The notes: generated by a model from the sequence alone, not told the origin. Positions 1 through 6,650 are shown, counted from the first letter of the stretch. The stretch: DNA of 7,974 bases from Gudongella sp964607545 (GCA_964607545.1 CAZSLV010000088.1:1-7974); one strand, 5' to 3'. Numbers and translations are program-made.

Positions 1-25
1 CTGAGTAAAGTTGCTTATTTATTTA

Positions 26-55
26 AAAAAGCTTAACCCGCAGGTTAAGCTTTTT
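26..55 (-). terminator. Intrinsic terminator of the stalk-domain gene
   Basis: A perfect 13-bp inverted repeat (26-38 with 43-55, core GCTTAACC/GGTTAAGC flanked by A5/T5) encloses a 4-base loop. Read on the minus strand the hairpin ends in a run of six T, and it begins only three bases after the TAA stop of the stalk-domain gene. The A5/T5 flanks mean it could also work, less well, for transcription coming from the other side. Confidence 0.88.
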
Positions 56-58
56 GAA

Positions 59-766
59 TTATCTTAGTCGCACTTCTTGATCTCTATCAATGTCAAATTT
101 TAAATCTTTGAAATTATCTGCTTCATCTCTTATATAGCCAGATATATCCGCTTTACTGTAGTCTCTTAATATATAGTCAACAACGTCTTGTAGGTATTCT
201 ATTTTATTACTATCTCTTAACTTATTCCAAGCATCCAATTGATCTTGATATCTAGTCTTTACATAAATTTTTACTGTAATATCATCTTTATTTCCAGATA
301 ATTGAACATCAGTAACTTCTAGCTTTTCATCTCTGTCTATATAGTCAAATCTATCCAATATTTTAGATTCTAGCTTGTCTAAGTCTGTTGACTTTTCTTC
401 TTCTTTTTCCTTTTCATTTAACTTTGCTTCTAATTCCTTGATTCTAGCATCCTTAATAAATAAGTCATACTGCAGGCCAGCATCTCCCATGTCAGTTATA
501 TCTATTCTGTAGGTTGCTGGGTTAAATGCTACTGTGTTACCTAGGATTTCAGCCATATCTCTTAGTGGCACATAGGTTGTACCATCAACTATAAATGGTT
601 CGCTCTTTAAGTTTTTCTGAGCTCCATTTACAAATACTGTAATATTCCTGTAGTTTGCTTGTAGGGTCTTTGTAAAGTATGCTGCAAATCCTGTTGTTGA
701 GAATGCAAGAACTAACATTGTTATGGCAATTACTAGTGCTAACTTTCTACTCTTACTTGTTTTCAT
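59..766 (-). CDS. Secreted stalk-domain (copper amine oxidase N-like) protein
   Basis: A 235-residue exported protein. Residues 1-29 form a signal peptide: basic N-terminus (KTSKSRK), hydrophobic core, and a GFA-A type cleavage site near 28-29. Residues about 41-92 match the copper amine oxidase N-terminal 'stalk' domain (PF07833 type), with FVNG, PFIVDGTTYVPLRDMAEILG and a closing RIDIT strand; in Firmicutes this is a wall-side structural module and does not imply amine oxidase activity. Residues about 105-145 are highly charged and probably coiled coil (KELEAKLNEKEKEEEK). The C-terminal part, about 147-235, is an acidic alpha/beta region I cannot assign. The ATG is supported by GGGAGGGG nine bases upstream. 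The gene has its own promoter and terminator, so it is probably not an efflux component; its role is unknown, perhaps in the cell envelope. Confidence 0.85.
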   Translation of the reverse strand: MKTSKSRKLALVIAITMLVLAFSTTGFAAYFTKTLQANYRNITVFVNGAQKNLKSEPFIVDGTTYVPLRDMAEILGNTVAFNPATYRIDITDMGDAGLQYDLFIKDARIKELEAKLNEKEKEEEKSTDLDKLESKILDRFDYIDRDEKLEVTDVQLSGNKDDITVKIYVKTRYQDQLDAWNKLRDSNKIEYLQDVVDYILRDYSKADISGYIRDEADNFKDLKFDIDRDQEVRLR

Positions 767-798
767 TTTTTTATTCCCCTCCCATATATTATACTTAT

Positions 799-827
799 AT
801 CTTACATCTTTGTGCCTAAAATGTCAA
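799..827 (-). promoter_or_regulatory. Predicted SigA-type promoter of the stalk-domain gene
   Basis: On the minus strand a perfect TTGACA (822-827) is followed after 17 bases by TAAGAT (799-804). This puts the start near 792 and leaves a short leader holding the GGGAGGGG ribosome binding site (776-783). A perfect TATAAT also occurs at 788-793, but it has no -35 partner and would start transcription within the ribosome binding site, so I prefer the upstream pair. Confidence 0.6.
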
Positions 828-850
828 AGTCTAAAGCCCTTAAAATAGCT

Positions 851-869
851 ATTGTAACAGGATTGTAAC
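851..869 (-). promoter_or_regulatory. Direct repeat upstream of the stalk-gene promoter, possible regulator site
   Basis: Two exact copies of GTTACAAT (minus strand; 851-858 and 862-869) are spaced 11 bp apart, one helical turn, and lie 23 bp upstream of the predicted -35 box. Direct repeats at 11-bp spacing are the usual arrangement for OmpR/PhoB-class response regulators. The rest of the 767-944 gap shows only the promoter and a worn repeat copy near 910-935. No terminator for the tetR gene is evident here. Confidence 0.3.
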
Positions 870-909
870 CTTATATCAATTAAGAAATTCATCATTCGTA
901 AAATCACAA

Positions 910-940
910 TCTTTTTGTTATCCCGAGCTTGTCGGTTGAC
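910..940 (+). repeat. Possible eroded copy of the intergenic GAGC repeat
   Basis: The stretch GTTATCCCGAGCTTGTCGG resembles the type-B repeats of the array at 5977-6204 (GTCATTCCGAGC followed by TTGCGAGG). The right arm has lost the GGAATCT ending. It overlaps a small TTGTC-GGTT-GACAA inverted repeat (5-bp stem), which lacks a T-run and is not a convincing terminator. Confidence 0.3.
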
Positions 941-944
941 AAAA

Positions 945-1535
945 TTACAAATCTTTTGCAATTCCTTTATAAAGCATATCAATTATTCTTTCAGGCCTTA
1001 TCCCTTCTGCATCATGACCCTTTACATAAATCTCCATAGCATAGGAGTGGTTGATTGATCCTATCACAGCACAAGAAGCTAGTTGGGTATCTAGGCCCTT
1101 CTTAAGTTCACCTTTTTTAACACCCTCTTTTAAAATATCTTCTAACAGAAGAAAGACTTCTTCTTTTTTTGATAAGATTTCTTTACCCATTTTTTCACTT
1201 ATTATACTTGTATCCATCATGGCACTTTCAACAAGTTCTAGGTGTTCTTTCATAAACTTCCCATGGTAGGTTGTAAAGGCAATTAGCTTGTCTTTAGAAG
1301 ACTCGTGCTTTGCCATTTCTGACTTCATAAACTTATAATATCCTGATGCAATAAACATAAGCATTTGTTCAAACAAGTCTTTTTTACTATCGAAGTACTC
1401 GTATATGGTTGACTTGCCAATTCCTAGTTCCTTTGCTATATCTGACATCTTAGTCATATGAAACTTATTTTTTCCAAAAACAACAATGGCTGCTTTTATA
1501 ATTTGTTCTCTTCTTTCTTGTCTATGAGATGTCAT
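945..1535 (-). CDS. TetR/AcrR-family transcriptional repressor of the efflux operon
   Basis: A 196-residue protein of normal TetR-family length. Residues about 8-55 form the DNA-binding domain: RREQIIKAAIVVFGKNKF, then the helix-turn-helix SDIAKELGIGKSTIYEYF (31-48), followed by the family-typical DSKKDLFEQML. Residues about 60-196 are the helical ligand-binding and dimerisation domain, which is variable and gives no ligand prediction. The ATG directly follows the TAA stop of the RND gene with no gap, and its ribosome binding site GAGGTGG (1541-1547) lies within the last RND codons, so translation is probably coupled. As the last gene of the operon it most likely represses the operon through the palindrome at 5893-5908 and is released when a pump substrate binds. 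The repressor role is inferred from family and position. Confidence 0.92.
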   Translation of the reverse strand: MTSHRQERREQIIKAAIVVFGKNKFHMTKMSDIAKELGIGKSTIYEYFDSKKDLFEQMLMFIASGYYKFMKSEMAKHESSKDKLIAFTTYHGKFMKEHLELVESAMMDTSIISEKMGKEILSKKEEVFLLLEDILKEGVKKGELKKGLDTQLASCAVIGSINHSYAMEIYVKGHDAEGIRPERIIDMLYKGIAKDL

Positions 1536-4500
1536 TTATTCCACCTCGCTAGCTTTTGTATCCTTTTTTAAAAACCTCTTTTTTGTCTTTATTGATAAGT
1601 CATCAAGCAAGGTATACATAACTGGCACTACAACAAGGGTTAAGATTGTTGCAAGACTAAGTCCCCCTATTACTACACTTCCTATTGGGGCAATTAATTC
1701 TGCACCTTCCCCTATTCCTAAAGATAAGGGAATAAGTCCTAGGATAGTTGTCAGGGTAGTCATTAATATTGGTCTAAGTCTAACAGGACCTGCTGCAACA
1801 ATTGCATCATACCTATCCTTTCCTTGTTTTCTTAAGGTGTTAATATAGTCAATTAAAACTATACCATTGTTTACAACTATACCAGATAGGATTATTACCC
1901 CTATTAAGCCTGTTACACCCAAAGGTCTTCTTGATAAGAACAAACCAAGGGCTCCCCCTCCAAAGGCAAGAGGTATTGTAAACATTATTATAAATGGGTA
2001 AAGTAGGGATTCAAATTGGGCTGCCATTACCATGTATATTAGGATTATAGCAAGGACTAGGGCTAGGGCTAGTTGCTTAAAGGCATCTACTATCTCTTCG
2101 TTTTCCCCACCCAGTGTATAAGTGTAACCACCTGGTACTTCATAGTTTGCTAATTTTGCCCTTACATCTTTTAATATTTCATTTAATTCCCTGTCCATTA
2201 TGGCACTTGTTACAGTAACTTGTCTTTCTTGGTTGTCCCTATTTATAGCTCTAGGCCCTGTTACAAGGTTTATATCTGCAAGTTGTGAAAGGGGAATATT
2301 TGTTCCCATTGGGGTAGAGATATCCATATACCTAAAGTTATTTAAAGACTCTGTAATATCTGAGCTATCTCTTATAACTACATCAATCTCATCTCCCCCA
2401 GTCTTAAGTCTTGTAACAGTGGTCCCTGCCCCACTATTTCTAACATTATTTGCAACTACTGCTGGGGTTAAGCCATAGGATGCTGCTATATCCTTTTTAA
2501 CCTTAACTTCTATCTCTGGTACAGAGTCACTTAAACTAGTAGTAACCTCCCTAGTACCTTCTACTGATTCTAAGATTTCTTTTATATCATCAGATATTTC
2601 TTCAAGAACTGAAAGCTCTGACCCCTTAATGCTAATAGATATTGGGTTTGCAGAACCAATAGCTGCTGTATTAGAAGGTTGAGAAACTGATATATCTACT
2701 CCAGGGATATCTTTTAACATAACCCTTACTTCTTCAGCTATTTGAGATGTTGATCTTTTTCTTTCTGATAGGGGAGATAAAACTACAGATATAGATCCCC
2801 CATTACCAACTGGCCTACCAGACATCATCATATTTCCTCCATTAATATTTGTTGAAATAGTTTCTACTTCATCAATACCGGCAAGGAGGGTTTCTACATT
2901 CATAACTGCCTTGTCTGTCTTTTCTATGGAGGTAGTTGGTGGTACTCCAACATCGATAATAAGGTTACCCTCATCTGTAGCTGGTAAAAATTCTACCCCA
3001 ACTGTTGCTAAACTTACAATACTTATTAAAAATATTGCAATTGCAGTAATCATAGTCCTTCTTCTCTTAGCTAAACTTGCAATTAAAACCTTCTTATACC
3101 AGCCTTCAAGTTTTAAATAAGCATTATCAAAGAAAATATAAACTTTTGAAAGCTTTCTATCTTCAAGCTTTTCTTCCTTTGAATCCACCCTCATTATCTT
3201 TGATGCTAGCATGGGAATAAGGGTTAGGGATATGACAAGTGATGCTGCTAAAGACAGGGTTACCGTTATAGCAAAGTCCCTAAAAATAGTCCCAACTACA
3301 CCCTCAACAAATACTATTGGTATAAATACTGCAACAGTTGTCAGGGTAGAAGCTGTAATTGCCATGCCAACTTCTGATGCTCCAAGTATGGCCGCATCAC
3401 TTCTAGAATAGCCCTCAGCATTAAAACGGAATATATTTTCTAAAACAACAATAGCACTATCTACAAGCAAGCCGACCGCAAGGGCCAAACCTCCTAGGGT
3501 TAAGATATTTAAGGTTATCCCATTAAAGTAAAGGAGGATAAAGGATGCTATTAGGGATATTGGGATTGAAATACCAATTATTAGGGTTGTCCTGATGTTC
3601 TTTAAGAATATATAAAGAATTAAGATAGCCAAAAGGGACCCAAATAAGGTGTTTTTTACAACTGTGTTTATAGATTTTGTAATAAATTCAGCACTATCTA
3701 AGACTATGTCAAACTCTATATCTGGATAGTCCTTGATTAGTTTTTTTACTTCCCTATTTATAAGGTTTGAAACTTGAACAGTGTTTCTACCTGATTGCTT
3801 TTGCATGGATAAGTTTATTGAATCCTTGCCATTGGTCCTTGAAATTGCGCTAAGGTCCTTTCTAACAAGGTTTACCTTGGCTATATCAGAAAGTTTTAAA
3901 ACTTCACCTGAATTTAAGGGTATAGCCATATCTCTTATTTCTTCAAGGTCAGAAAACTCTCCTGTAATCCTAACAGAGTACTCCTGCTGGCCATTTTTTA
4001 CACTCCCACCAGGTAGGTTTAAGTTAGATGAGCTTATAATTTGTGATAGGCCATTTATATTTAAACCCAAATTTGCAAGTTCATTGGGATTTACTGCTAT
4101 TTCTATTTCCCGACCAAATCCACCTAAGATATCAACAGAAGCAACCCCATCAAGCCTTTCAAATCTTTGACTTATTGTATCCTCTGTCAAGGTTTGAAGG
4201 CCAGCAAGGTCTCCCTTTGTGGATAGGGATAGTTGATAAACTGGAAGTGCATTGGGGTCAATCTTTATAACCAGGGGTTCTCCTGATTGGTCTGGTAAGA
4301 AACCCTTTACCAAGTCTACCTTTTCTCTCATTTCAAGGGTGGCAAGGTCCATATCTACCCCAAAGCCAAATTGGGCTATTACTATGGAAGACCCTTCCGA
4401 TGAAATGGAGCTTATATTTTCAATATTTCCAACTGTGGCAATTGCTCCTTCAAGAGGTTTTGTTATCAAGTTCTCCATTTCTTGAGGACCTGTCCCTGAA

Positions 4501-4652
4501 TAATTTGTAGCTACAACAGCTACAGGAACTTCAATTTCAGGAAATAAGTCTATGGGTAGTTCTGTAAGTGAAATAATACCAATTAATACTACAATTAATA
4601 CAAACATTGTAATAGTAACGGGTCGCTTAACTGAAAATTTCGATAGGTTCAA
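1536..4652 (-). CDS. RND-family efflux permease, AcrB/HAE1-like
   Basis: A full-length 1038-residue inner-membrane proton-driven pump. It opens with the family-typical NLSKFSVKRPVTITM and TM1 (about 12-30). A first porter/docking loop follows (about 31-333), then TM2-TM6 (about 335-485), TM7 (about 533-551), a second large loop (about 552-857) and TM8-TM12 (about 858-1015). The internal duplication is clear. TM4 carries GLLVDSAIVVLENI, with D398 matching AcrB D407, but S399 replaces the second Asp. TM10 carries SGIVVNNGIVLIDY, where N928 replaces AcrB K940. TM11 keeps RPILMT (R960). These changes occur in many RND pumps outside the AcrB subgroup. The start is TTG, supported by family alignment and a well-placed AGGGGTG. 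The adaptor gene ends 2 bp upstream and tetR begins at 0 bp. Drug, lipid or lipopeptide export (compare Bacillus SwrC) are all possible; the substrate cannot be read from sequence. Confidence 0.95.
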   Translation of the reverse strand: MNLSKFSVKRPVTITMFVLIVVLIGIISLTELPIDLFPEIEVPVAVVATNYSGTGPQEMENLITKPLEGAIATVGNIENISSISSEGSSIVIAQFGFGVDMDLATLEMREKVDLVKGFLPDQSGEPLVIKIDPNALPVYQLSLSTKGDLAGLQTLTEDTISQRFERLDGVASVDILGGFGREIEIAVNPNELANLGLNINGLSQIISSSNLNLPGGSVKNGQQEYSVRITGEFSDLEEIRDMAIPLNSGEVLKLSDIAKVNLVRKDLSAISRTNGKDSINLSMQKQSGRNTVQVSNLINREVKKLIKDYPDIEFDIVLDSAEFITKSINTVVKNTLFGSLLAILILYIFLKNIRTTLIIGISIPISLIASFILLYFNGITLNILTLGGLALAVGLLVDSAIVVLENIFRFNAEGYSRSDAAILGASEVGMAITASTLTTVAVFIPIVFVEGVVGTIFRDFAITVTLSLAASLVISLTLIPMLASKIMRVDSKEEKLEDRKLSKVYIFFDNAYLKLEGWYKKVLIASLAKRRRTMITAIAIFLISIVSLATVGVEFLPATDEGNLIIDVGVPPTTSIEKTDKAVMNVETLLAGIDEVETISTNINGGNMMMSGRPVGNGGSISVVLSPLSERKRSTSQIAEEVRVMLKDIPGVDISVSQPSNTAAIGSANPISISIKGSELSVLEEISDDIKEILESVEGTREVTTSLSDSVPEIEVKVKKDIAASYGLTPAVVANNVRNSGAGTTVTRLKTGGDEIDVVIRDSSDITESLNNFRYMDISTPMGTNIPLSQLADINLVTGPRAINRDNQERQVTVTSAIMDRELNEILKDVRAKLANYEVPGGYTYTLGGENEEIVDAFKQLALALVLAIILIYMVMAAQFESLLYPFIIMFTIPLAFGGGALGLFLSRRPLGVTGLIGVIILSGIVVNNGIVLIDYINTLRKQGKDRYDAIVAAGPVRLRPILMTTLTTILGLIPLSLGIGEGAELIAPIGSVVIGGLSLATILTLVVVPVMYTLLDDLSIKTKKRFLKKDTKASEVE

Positions 4653-4654
4653 AA

Positions 4655-5863
4655 TTACTCACCCCTTACTAGAACTTTAACCTTGGAACCATCTGACACA
4701 TAAAACTGTCCTTCTGTGATAATCTTTTCATCAAACTTTAAGCCAGATATAATTTGTACAAATTCTCCTGTATCAATACCAGTTTCAACTTGTTTTTCAA
4801 CAGCTATATCATCTTCTACCACATAAACATACTTTTTATTGTCCTTGTTTATTATGGTATTAGAAGGAATTACAACAGCATTTTCAGCCTTTTCTAGACT
4901 AATTGTTGCCTTGGCACTCATACCTGGTCTAATTTTTGCATCTGGATTATCTATATAACTCTTTATTGTATATAGCTTGGTCATAGGATCAGCCGAAGGA
5001 GAAACATAGGTAACTGTAGAAATGATTTCATCTGGGCTAGCAGATGGAATTTCTAAACGAATTTCATCCCCTTCAACTATATCGTTAACAACAGATTCAA
5101 CTACGCTTAATTGAATGTAAACTCCACTTACATCTACTATGGTGGCAGCTTGTTGACCATTGCCAACAATTTGACCTTCCTTAACATTAAGGGTAGAGAT
5201 TATACCTGTCATAGGGGCCTCTACACTGGTATTATCAAGTCCGCTTGCAGCTTGGTCATAGGAAATCTGAGCTTGGCTAAGTTGGTTTAGGGACTGCTGG
5301 TAGGCAATCTCAGCCTGAGTTACGCTTGACATAAGGGCATCAAGGTTTTTTTCGTTAGCCCCAATTTGTGCTTGTTCAAGTTGACTCTTTGAAACAGCCC
5401 CTTGCTCGTATAGTTCCTTAGTCCTTTCATAGTTTAATATGGCATTTTCTATCTTTTCTTTGTTTAATTCATAATTAATCTTTGCAGATTCTAGTCCGTT
5501 TTTAGCTTGAGATACTCCTTTTTGGGCAAGGCTAATTCCATTAGATGCTTGGGCAAGAGAATTTGATATATCACCCTTTTCAAGTGTAAATAATATATCC
5601 CCCTTGTTTACCCTATCACCCAATTTAAAGTTAACGCTTGTTACAATTCCAGCTGCTTTTGGAATTACAAATATTTCTTCATTAGCGAGTATCTTTCCAC
5701 TAAAGGTAACTTCGTTATCTATTGTCTTACTTTGGGTTGTACAAGTTTCAACTGGAGTATAATTCTCCACTTCAACCATTTCGTCCGAATCACTACCACA
5801 GGCCCCAAGTCCCATAGCTATTATTAATATACTAATTAAAATAAAGTACTTCTTCTTTTTCAT
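4655..5863 (-). CDS. RND efflux adaptor (membrane fusion protein, HlyD/AcrA family), lipoprotein
   Basis: A 402-residue periplasmic-side adaptor linking the RND pump to a TolC-type exit duct. The N-terminus is a lipoprotein signal: KKKK, hydrophobic stretch, lipobox LGAC with Cys22 as the lipidated residue. Order of domains: first beta/lipoyl half (about 45-95, with AAGIVTSVNFKLGDRVNKGD), alpha-helical hairpin (about 97-208), second lipoyl half (about 212-245, VEAPMTGIISTLNVKEGQIV), beta-barrel (about 247-325) and membrane-proximal domain ending in TEGQFYVSDGSKVKV. The hairpin tip has R147, L151 and S158, the spacing of the RLS TolC-docking motif of AcrA. Start choice: GTG at 5866 and ATG at 5863 are adjacent; AGGGGG (5871-5876) is four bases from the GTG and seven from the ATG, so I prefer ATG. 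It is first in the operon, 2 bp before the RND gene. Confidence 0.93.
   Translation of the reverse strand: MKKKKYFILISILIIAMGLGACGSDSDEMVEVENYTPVETCTTQSKTIDNEVTFSGKILANEEIFVIPKAAGIVTSVNFKLGDRVNKGDILFTLEKGDISNSLAQASNGISLAQKGVSQAKNGLESAKINYELNKEKIENAILNYERTKELYEQGAVSKSQLEQAQIGANEKNLDALMSSVTQAEIAYQQSLNQLSQAQISYDQAASGLDNTSVEAPMTGIISTLNVKEGQIVGNGQQAATIVDVSGVYIQLSVVESVVNDIVEGDEIRLEIPSASPDEIISTVTYVSPSADPMTKLYTIKSYIDNPDAKIRPGMSAKATISLEKAENAVVIPSNTIINKDNKKYVYVVEDDIAVEKQVETGIDTGEFVQIISGLKFDEKIITEGQFYVSDGSKVKVLVRGE
4658..4666 (-). promoter_or_regulatory. Ribosome binding site that fixes the TTG start of the RND gene
   Basis: On the minus strand AGGGGTGAG, the last codons of the adaptor gene, is followed by TAA, two T and the TTG initiator at 4650-4652. 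The AGGGG core lies nine bases before TTG. No in-frame ATG/GTG exists nearby, and the residues that follow match RND N-termini. The overlap with the adaptor stop suggests coupled translation. Confidence 0.7.
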
Positions 5864-5892
5864 CACTTTTCCCCCTGAATTAAAAAACTTAA

Positions 5893-5908
5893 GACCGAAT
5901 GGTCGGTC
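5893..5908. promoter_or_regulatory. Probable TetR operator of the efflux operon
   Basis: A palindrome GACCGA-ATGG-TCGGTC with perfect 6-bp arms, followed by another TCGGT-like half step (TCGGTCGGT, 5903-5911). It lies between the predicted -10 box and the adaptor start, at about +5 to +20, where a bound repressor would block transcription. The ACCGA...TCGGT pattern resembles palindromes bound by several TetR-family repressors. The partner is inferred to be the tetR gene of the same operon. Confidence 0.7.
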
Positions 5909-5918
5909 GGTACTTTTT

Positions 5919-5947
5919 ATTATACAACAAGTAAGCCAAGTTCACAA
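5919..5947 (-). promoter_or_regulatory. Predicted SigA-type promoter of the adaptor-RND-tetR operon
   Basis: On the minus strand TTGTGA (5942-5947) is followed after exactly 17 bases by a perfect TATAAT (5919-5924). The start would fall near 5912, leaving a leader of about 50 bases that contains the operator palindrome and the AGGGGG ribosome binding site. Confidence 0.7.
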
Positions 5948-5963
5948 TGCACAAATAAAAAAA

Positions 5964-5984
5964 GACCCCCACCCCCTGTCACCC
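5964..5984. other. C-rich/G-rich tract next to the operon promoter
   Basis: The plus strand has two C5 runs and a C3 run (5966-5970, 5972-5976, 5982-5984) in an otherwise AT-rich region. On the minus strand this is GGG, GGGGG, GGGGG, followed by T7 (5957-5963), about 17 bp upstream of the -35 box. Only three runs of three or more G are present, one short of a classic quadruplex motif, and no complementary C-run forms a hairpin. Confidence 0.4.
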
Positions 5985-6204
5985 AGAGCGAAAGTGAAGG
6001 ATCTCTAAAGCTTGTCATCCAGAGCGAAAGCGAAGGATCTTTTTATCTGTCATCCAGAGCGAAGCGAAGGATCTTTCTTTTTCATTCCGAGCTTGCGAGG
6101 AATCTTATCCTTTGTCATCCAGAGCGAAGCGAAGGATCTTTACCTGTCATTCCGAGCCTGCGAGGAATCTTATCCTTTGTCATCCAGAGCGTAGCGAAGG
6201 ATCT
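5977..6204 (+). repeat. Array of seven short intergenic repeats of two types (A and B)
   Basis: Five type-A units (27-28 bp, TGTCATCCAGAGCG... GCGAAGGATCT) start at 5977, 6013, 6048, 6113 and 6178. Two type-B units (TCATTCCGAGC... GCGAGGAATCT) lie at 6082-6105 and 6145-6170. All point the same way and are separated by 5-8 bases, giving a period of 32-36 bp. Type A ends are ATCC/GGAT and type B ends are ATTCC/GGAAT, so both can close a short stem. The array fills nearly all of the gap between the coiled-coil gene and the operon promoter. Such repeats are scattered between genes in many bacterial genomes and often produce false predicted proteins; their function is unknown. Confidence 0.88.
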
Positions 6205-6218
6205 TTCATTTATCTTTA

Positions 6219-6650
6219 CTACCTTATCCTTCTTAAAATTACTTCTTCATGCTTAGATACTTCTTTTTCAATTCTATCCAATTTATCTGAATTTTGTTTA
6301 TAACCGTCAAATAAGGCCGTTAGCTTTTTGCCGTGCTTTTCTTCCATGTCTAACGTGATTTTTTTGACACTAGATAATTCAGTTTTTACACTGCCTAATT
6401 CGTTTTCAATCTTGCTTTGACTTTCTTTCAATCCAGATACGTCTTCTTTCAATCCAGATACGTCTTCTTTCAATCCAGATACATCTTCTTTCAATCCAGA
6501 TACATCTTCTTTCAATCCAGATACGTCTTCTTTCAATCCAGATATGTCTTCTTTCAATCCAGATACGTCTTTCGTCAAAATATCCATATTAGATGTAAGC
6601 GAGCCTACCTGTGTTGCAATAAATTCTAATAGTTCTCTATCATTCATCAT
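6219..6650 (-). CDS. Small coiled-coil protein with a seven-residue tandem repeat
   Basis: A 143-residue soluble protein with no signal peptide or membrane segment, so probably cytoplasmic. It has an N-terminal cap (MMNDRELLEFIATQVGSL), a central block of seven tandem heptads VSGLKED (about residues 26-74) and a charged helical C-terminus to about 140, ending RRIR. Val and Leu occupy heptad positions a and d, the classic coiled-coil pattern, and regularly spaced hydrophobics continue beyond the repeat. Two ATG codons are adjacent (6650 and 6647). GAGAGG (6655-6660) is four bases from the first and seven from the second, so the second may be the true start. It follows the tolC-like gene by 42 bp and is probably co-transcribed with it. 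I do not recognise a named family; similar coiled-coil proteins are common hypotheticals in Clostridia. A link to the pump rests on position only. Confidence 0.75.
   Translation of the reverse strand: MMNDRELLEFIATQVGSLTSNMDILTKDVSGLKEDISGLKEDVSGLKEDVSGLKEDVSGLKEDVSGLKEDVSGLKESQSKIENELGSVKTELSSVKKITLDMEEKHGKKLTALFDGYKQNSDKLDRIEKEVSKHEEVILRRIR
6429..6575 (-). repeat. 21-bp coding tandem repeat, seven copies
   Basis: The word CAATCCAGATA recurs exactly every 21 bp (6429, 6450, 6471, 6492, 6513, 6534, 6555). Copies 1-6 differ only in the two bases after it (CG, CA or TG), and copy 7 diverges at its end. Each unit encodes one heptad, so gain or loss of units keeps the reading frame. Near-identity at synonymous sites indicates recent expansion by slippage or recombination. 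Confidence 0.95.

Noticed and set aside
788..793. Perfect TATAAT close to the stalk-gene start
   Set aside because: The sequence 17-18 bases upstream does not resemble a -35 box, and the start would fall in the ribosome binding site; TTGACA-17-TAAGAT is a better promoter.
924..945. TTGTC-GGTT-GACAA inverted repeat after the tetR stop, as a terminator
   Set aside because: The stem is only 5 bp and there is no T-run on the minus-strand exit side, so termination here cannot be claimed.
1051..4485. Several plus-strand open frames within the tetR and RND genes
   Set aside because: They lie antisense to strongly conserved coding sequence, lack ribosome binding sites and resemble no known protein.
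5977..6204. Regular repeats at 32-36 bp resembling a CRISPR array
   Set aside because: The gaps between units are only 5-8 bases and partly identical, far too short for spacers, and there are two repeat types and no cas genes nearby.
6012..6303. Plus-strand open frames across the repeat array (with HPERSEGS-like peptides)
   Set aside because: These are translations of the intergenic repeats, a well-known source of false proteins; no ribosome binding site and no sequence outside the repeats supports them.
6417..6629. Plus-strand open frame encoding repeated FFQSRYV
   Set aside because: It is the antisense of the 21-bp repeat. The minus-strand frame has a ribosome binding site, ideal heptads and non-repetitive helical flanks.
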